Made by a program: the position numbers and the translations under genes
In this document: piece by piece, positions 61,223 to 64,000 of the stretch
Position numbering within the stretch: position 1 is the stretch's first letter
Layout of the letters: each line of letters starts with the position of its first letter
Assembly: GCA_947493535.1 (NCBI GenBank)
Contig: CANLRK010000004.1
Span: 98,950-162,949 of the forward strand
Origin: an uncultured Flavobacteriaceae bacterium
GTDB taxonomy: Bacteria; Bacteroidota; Bacteroidia; Flavobacteriales; Flavobacteriaceae
Direction of reading: 5' to 3'
Length of the DNA: 64,000 bases
Notes under the pieces: model-generated
The model's input: the letters and a program-made list of their open reading frames with translations, nothing else
What the model was told of the DNA's origin: nothing
Databases searched by the model: none

Positions 61223-62005
61223 TTAGTTAAAATCCATCTTAGTACATGTTTCTGAATAAATATCAGATAATACTGCTTTTACTGCTTCATCAGAAGTATT
61301 TGCAACTCCTATTTTACGAGCACCATCTAACACATCACCGTTAGAAGCCCAAACGTAAGTAGTTTCGTTTCCTTTGATGATACGTTTTCCATCTCTAGTA
61401 GTTACTCTAAACGATTGGTATTCTCTATCATATTCAACTCCTGCAGGATAATATGTTTCTGCATTAAACATTGTAGATCCTTTTGCATATAAATAACATA
61501 CACAATTTCCTATATCACTTCCTTCAGAAACTCTTACGGTATTATTGTGAATAATTTTCCACTCTCCTCTCACTAAAGAAGCAACAATATTCATTAAAAT
61601 AGTTCCTTTTTCAGCAACTTTTCCATCAATTTTTGATTCAAAGTTTACTAAAGCAGATACTGTTCCTGCTCTTTCTTTTTGCGACTCATGAACAATTTCT
61701 TGAACGTTCATGTGAAAGTCATAATTCTTATTTTTTACATTTTCTGCTAACTGCTCAGAAAACTGCTCAAAACTAATGGTACTTCTTTTTACTACACCAG
61801 ACAACCCAACGTATGCGGTGTTATTGCGGTACCTATCATCAAATAATGCTAATACATTATTTACTTGTTTTGTTTCACCTAACGAATTAGAAGCCATAAT
61901 GTATGACTTTAATAATTTAGTTACTGGCTTTTCTTGTGCAATTCCTGAAACAAATGACAATAAAGCTACTGCCATAACTAATTTTAATACTGTAAATTTT
62001 TTCAT
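61223..62005 (-). CDS. secreted protein with NTF2/SnoaL-like domain
   Basis: 260 residues with a signal peptide (MKKFTVLKLVMAVALLSFVSGIAQ). The part from about 40 to 160 has the shape of the NTF2-like fold: an initial helix region with VNNVLALFDDRYRNNT, then strands with ALVNFESKIDGK and SLVRGEWKIIHNNTVRVS. The C-terminal 80 residues form a second beta-rich part with several Cys (IGNCVCYLY, ETCTKMDFN). The family name is not certain; it was put by fold-like pattern only. It ends in a terminator and has no operon partner. Confidence 0.7.
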   Translation of the reverse strand: MKKFTVLKLVMAVALLSFVSGIAQEKPVTKLLKSYIMASNSLGETKQVNNVLALFDDRYRNNTAYVGLSGVVKRSTISFEQFSEQLAENVKNKNYDFHMNVQEIVHESQKERAGTVSALVNFESKIDGKVAEKGTILMNIVASLVRGEWKIIHNNTVRVSEGSDIGNCVCYLYAKGSTMFNAETYYPAGVEYDREYQSFRVTTRDGKRIIKGNETTYVWASNGDVLDGARKIGVANTSDEAVKAVLSDIYSETCTKMDFN

Positions 62006-62166
62006 GGTCTATTTTAAATAATGGTAGATTTTCTTATTATATAACGTTCGCTAATATATAAAAGAAAAGGTTATGAACAAAAACTATGCGAACAATTGCT
62101 TTAAGACAAGTACTATGCCAAAAAACAGAAACCTAAACTCTTCTTGCTTATTAGGGTAATTTTTAC

Positions 62167-62174
62167 TATCTTTA
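62167..62174 (+). promoter_or_regulatory. near-consensus -7 element of the small lipoprotein gene (TATCTTTA)
   Basis: TTG at 62144-62146 and TATCTTTA at 62167-62174, 20 bases apart, fit the Bacteroidetes promoter except for the final G. The leader to the ATG at 62272 is about 90 bases. Confidence 0.4.
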
Positions 62175-62271
62175 AGTAGGTGGTGACCTTGCCACTTTTT
62201 TAGCTTTCTATACATACACCAAAAAAACTCATAGTATTATAACTAATCGTTTAATTTAAAAGGTGTATATC

Positions 62272-62712
62272 ATGAAAAACATAGTACTACTCACGTTTAT
62301 TTTTGCATTACTTCATACAGGTTGTGTTAGTAATGATGATGAAAACTACATTCAAAACAAAACCATTAACGCACGAGGTGCTTGGAACTTAACAAAAGTT
62401 TCTGGAGGAATTATTGGACAGAATGAAAGTTATGAATCAAAAGTCATTACATGGAGTTTTAATGTGAAAAATTCAATTCTAACAATTGAAAACAACAATA
62501 AAAGCAATGCTGAAGCGAAGCTATATTACGACGGTTTGCCAACTGGAAAATATCATTTTAATATTACAGAGATTAAAAACAACTATTTTTTATTTATTGA
62601 AGGCAATGAATTTGGACTTTACAAAACAAAAGGAAACAAGCTCACTATTGACCAAGGCATAACAACCAATGGTGTGCTTTCAGATGCTTATATCTTAGAA
62701 TTTAACCGATAG
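62272..62712 (+). CDS. small lipoprotein with lipocalin-like domain
   Basis: 146 residues from the ATG at 62272; the track starts three codons earlier at a GTG. The lipobox is LLHTGC (Cys18), and the mature part starts with GAWNLTKVSGG, the opening of lipocalin-like (DUF4923/DUF5004-type) proteins, with a strand-rich pattern in the rest (FNVKNSILTIENN, GLYKTKGNKLTID). Function unknown. Monocistronic, bounded by a weak promoter and a bidirectional terminator. Confidence 0.75.
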   Translation: MKNIVLLTFIFALLHTGCVSNDDENYIQNKTINARGAWNLTKVSGGIIGQNESYESKVITWSFNVKNSILTIENNNKSNAEAKLYYDGLPTGKYHFNITEIKNNYFLFIEGNEFGLYKTKGNKLTIDQGITTNGVLSDAYILEFNR

Positions 62713-62740
62713 AAAGAAAAGAAAATCCCCAAAACTTAAA

Positions 62741-62781
62741 AAAACCTAATTTACATTTCTTAGTAATGTAAATTAGGTTTT
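62741..62781. terminator. bidirectional terminator between lipoprotein and tRNA-Leu genes
   Basis: Long stem AAAACCTAATTTACATT and its exact complement with a seven-base loop, with T-rich sequence on both sides. It ends the lipoprotein transcript and the tRNA-Leu transcript coming from the other side. Confidence 0.88.
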
Positions 62782-62788
62782 AATTTTG

Positions 62789-62870
62789 TACTCAAGGTGG
62801 GAATCGAACCCACACTTCCGAAGAAACTGGATTTTGAATCCAGCGCGTCTACCAGTTCCGCCACTTGAGC
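62789..62870 (-). tRNA. tRNA-Leu (anticodon CAA)
   Basis: 82 bases on the minus strand fold as a class II tRNA: acceptor GCTCAAG / CTTGAGT (one G-U pair), D-arm with GGCGGAACTGGTAGACGC, anticodon stem CTGGA / TCCAG around loop TTCAAAA, so anticodon CAA, a long variable arm (TTTCTTCGGAAGT), and T-arm GTGGG / CCCAC with TTCGATT. The discriminator base is A; CCA is not encoded. It reads codon UUG. Confidence 0.95.
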
Positions 62871-62889
62871 AGCTTTTTTTGTATGTCAG

Positions 62890-62897
62890 CAAAAGTA
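62890..62897 (-). promoter_or_regulatory. -7 promoter element of tRNA-Leu (TACTTTTG)
   Basis: TACTTTTG on the minus strand, 19 bases before the mature 5' end of the tRNA, a plausible distance for a short 5' trailer. It lies in the divergent gap with the PRPP synthetase gene. Confidence 0.45.
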
Positions 62898-62955
62898 TAA
62901 AATTATTTCTTTAAAAGAACCTTTTTATATAACACTTTTTTTTAGGATTAATTCT

Positions 62956-62963
62956 TATTTTTG
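62956..62963 (+). promoter_or_regulatory. -7 promoter element of the PRPP synthetase gene (TATTTTTG)
   Basis: TATTTTTG on the plus strand, 32 bases before the ATG at 62996. The sequence TATTTTTG recurs before gcvH, ruvA, queG, actA and the YgiQ-type gene. Confidence 0.5.
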
Positions 62964-62995
62964 CCGCACAAACAACACTACTAAATTAACATATA

Positions 62996-63937
62996 ATGTC
63001 GGATTATACCTTAGAACCGAAAATATTTGCTTGTTCACAGAGTAAAGATTTAGCAGAAAGAATTGCTGAATCTTTCGGAACAAAACTAGGAAACGTAATA
63101 AGATCAACCTATAGCGACGGAGAGTTTCAACCTTCATTTGAAGAATCTGTTAGAGGGCGTAGGGTGTTTTTAATCGGATCAACTCACCCATCTTCAGAAA
63201 ACCTAATGGAACTGTTAATGATGTTAGATGCTGCTAAAAGAGCTTCCGCACGTCATATCACTGCAGTATTACCCTACTACGGATGGGCAAGACAAGATCG
63301 AAAAGATAAACCTAGAGTTCCTATTACAGCAAAACTAGTAGCCAGTTTACTAGAAACTGCGGGAGCAACCAGAATTATTACAATGGATTTACATGCGGAT
63401 CAAATTCAAGCATTTTTTGAAAAGCCTGTAGACCATTTATTTGCTTCAACCATCTTCTTACCACACGTACAATCGTTAAATTTAGAAAACCTGACCATTG
63501 CCTCACCAGATATGGGAGGTTCTAAACGTGCCTATGCCTACGCCAAAGCCTTAAAAAGCGATGTAGTTATTTGTTACAAACAACGCGAAAAAGCCAATGT
63601 TATTTCTCATATGGAGCTTATTGGTGATGTAAAAGGTAAAAATGTAGTGTTGGTTGATGATATGGTAGACACAGCCGGAACGCTTACTAAAGCTGCCGAT
63701 ATGATGATTGAGCGTGGTGCTTTAAGCGTACGTGCTATATGTACACACGCCATTCTATCTGGTAATGCTTTTGAGCGTATTGAAAACTCAAAATTACAAG
63801 AACTAATTGTAACCGACTCTGTTCCTCATGAACGCAAAAGTGATAAAATTAAAGTTGTTAGTTCGGCTAAACTTTTTGCTGATGTGATGAAAAGTGTTCA
63901 TGAAAACAAATCCATAAGTGAAAAATTTATCATGTAA
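62996..63937 (+). CDS. prs: ribose-phosphate pyrophosphokinase (PRPP synthetase)
   Basis: 313 residues that make PRPP from ribose-5-phosphate and ATP, feeding purine, pyrimidine and cofactor synthesis. Class I motifs are clear: IFACSQSKDLAERIA, TYSDGEFQPS, PYYGWARQDRKDKPR (ATP site), TMDLHADQIQAFF and the PRPP loop VLVDDMVDTAGTLTKAA. Full normal length. The gene has its own promoter and lies next to tRNA-Leu; the window ends 63 bases downstream, so the next gene is not seen. Confidence 0.97.
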   Translation: MSDYTLEPKIFACSQSKDLAERIAESFGTKLGNVIRSTYSDGEFQPSFEESVRGRRVFLIGSTHPSSENLMELLMMLDAAKRASARHITAVLPYYGWARQDRKDKPRVPITAKLVASLLETAGATRIITMDLHADQIQAFFEKPVDHLFASTIFLPHVQSLNLENLTIASPDMGGSKRAYAYAKALKSDVVICYKQREKANVISHMELIGDVKGKNVVLVDDMVDTAGTLTKAADMMIERGALSVRAICTHAILSGNAFERIENSKLQELIVTDSVPHERKSDKIKVVSSAKLFADVMKSVHENKSISEKFIM

Positions 63938-64000
63938 ACTTTTCAAATACTGAAAATTACTTTATAAGTTTTTTGCAAGACGCAATAATTAGCGTACATT

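Noticed and set aside
1-64000. CRISPR arrays, insertion sequences, prophage, rRNA
   Set aside because: No direct-repeat/spacer pattern, transposase, integrase or rRNA-like sequence was seen; the only RNA gene recognised is tRNA-Leu.

Overview
The window is low-GC DNA from a member of the Bacteroidetes, most likely a marine Flavobacteriaceae. I base this on the gliding/type IX secretion gene sprA (2426 codons), a RemB-like gliding protein, a T9SS type A sorting tail, paired TonB proteins, Alternative Complex III (act genes) joined to a caa3-type oxidase, a mevalonate pathway, and promoters of the Bacteroidetes type (TAnnTTTG). I cannot assign a genus. There is no phage, insertion sequence or CRISPR array, and coding is dense with little intergenic DNA.

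Layout. 1-2950 (minus): tail of the oxidase set (cyoE, two subunit III genes, subunit IV). 2994-15605 (minus): surface and motility block with RemB-like barrel, two TonB proteins, a VanZ-like protein, gcvH, sprA and ruvA. 15659-18930 (minus): malic enzyme and queG. 18979-22465 (minus): secreted proteins, one with four tandem repeats and a T9SS tail. 22599-26046 (minus): ruvB with a two-component system (lipid-anchored TPR sensor kinase and LuxR-type regulator). 26429-26779 (plus): a lone secreted protein with its own promoter and terminator. 26931-38113 (minus): actABCDEF-ctaC-ctaD, the quinol-to-oxygen electron chain. 38366-40820: SPOR protein and YgiQ-type radical SAM protein.

The most distinctive part is 40918-47178 (plus), a compact arsenosugar-type operon: AhpD-like protein, radical SAM ArsS, exported rhodanese, glycosyltransferase 1, purine nucleoside phosphorylase, ArsM, DUF547 lipoprotein, glycosyltransferase 2 and a small membrane protein. 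From family knowledge, ArsM methylates arsenite, ArsS joins the dimethylarsenic group to the 5'-deoxyadenosyl moiety, the phosphorylase could remove adenine, and the glycosyltransferases would finish the sugar. The phosphorylase carries Asp where 6-oxopurine-specific trimeric enzymes carry Asn, which fits an adenine nucleoside substrate. Next to it (47253-55946) lie a flavoprotein/iron-sulfur membrane redox pair and a glycan set (GH113-like lipoprotein, DPM1-like GT2, CslA-like synthase, GT-C transferase, alpha/beta hydrolase). Whether these work with the arsenosugar genes is open.

56004-63937: a pseudouridine synthase homologue lacking its usual catalytic Asp, a mevalonate/prenyltransferase operon, a BaiN/HI0933-type flavoprotein, two secreted unknowns, tRNA-Leu(CAA) and PRPP synthetase. 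Several ORF-track starts were moved: 5078, 51303, 55146, 61158 and 62272, and the rhodanese gene was extended upstream to a probable ATC start at 42395.
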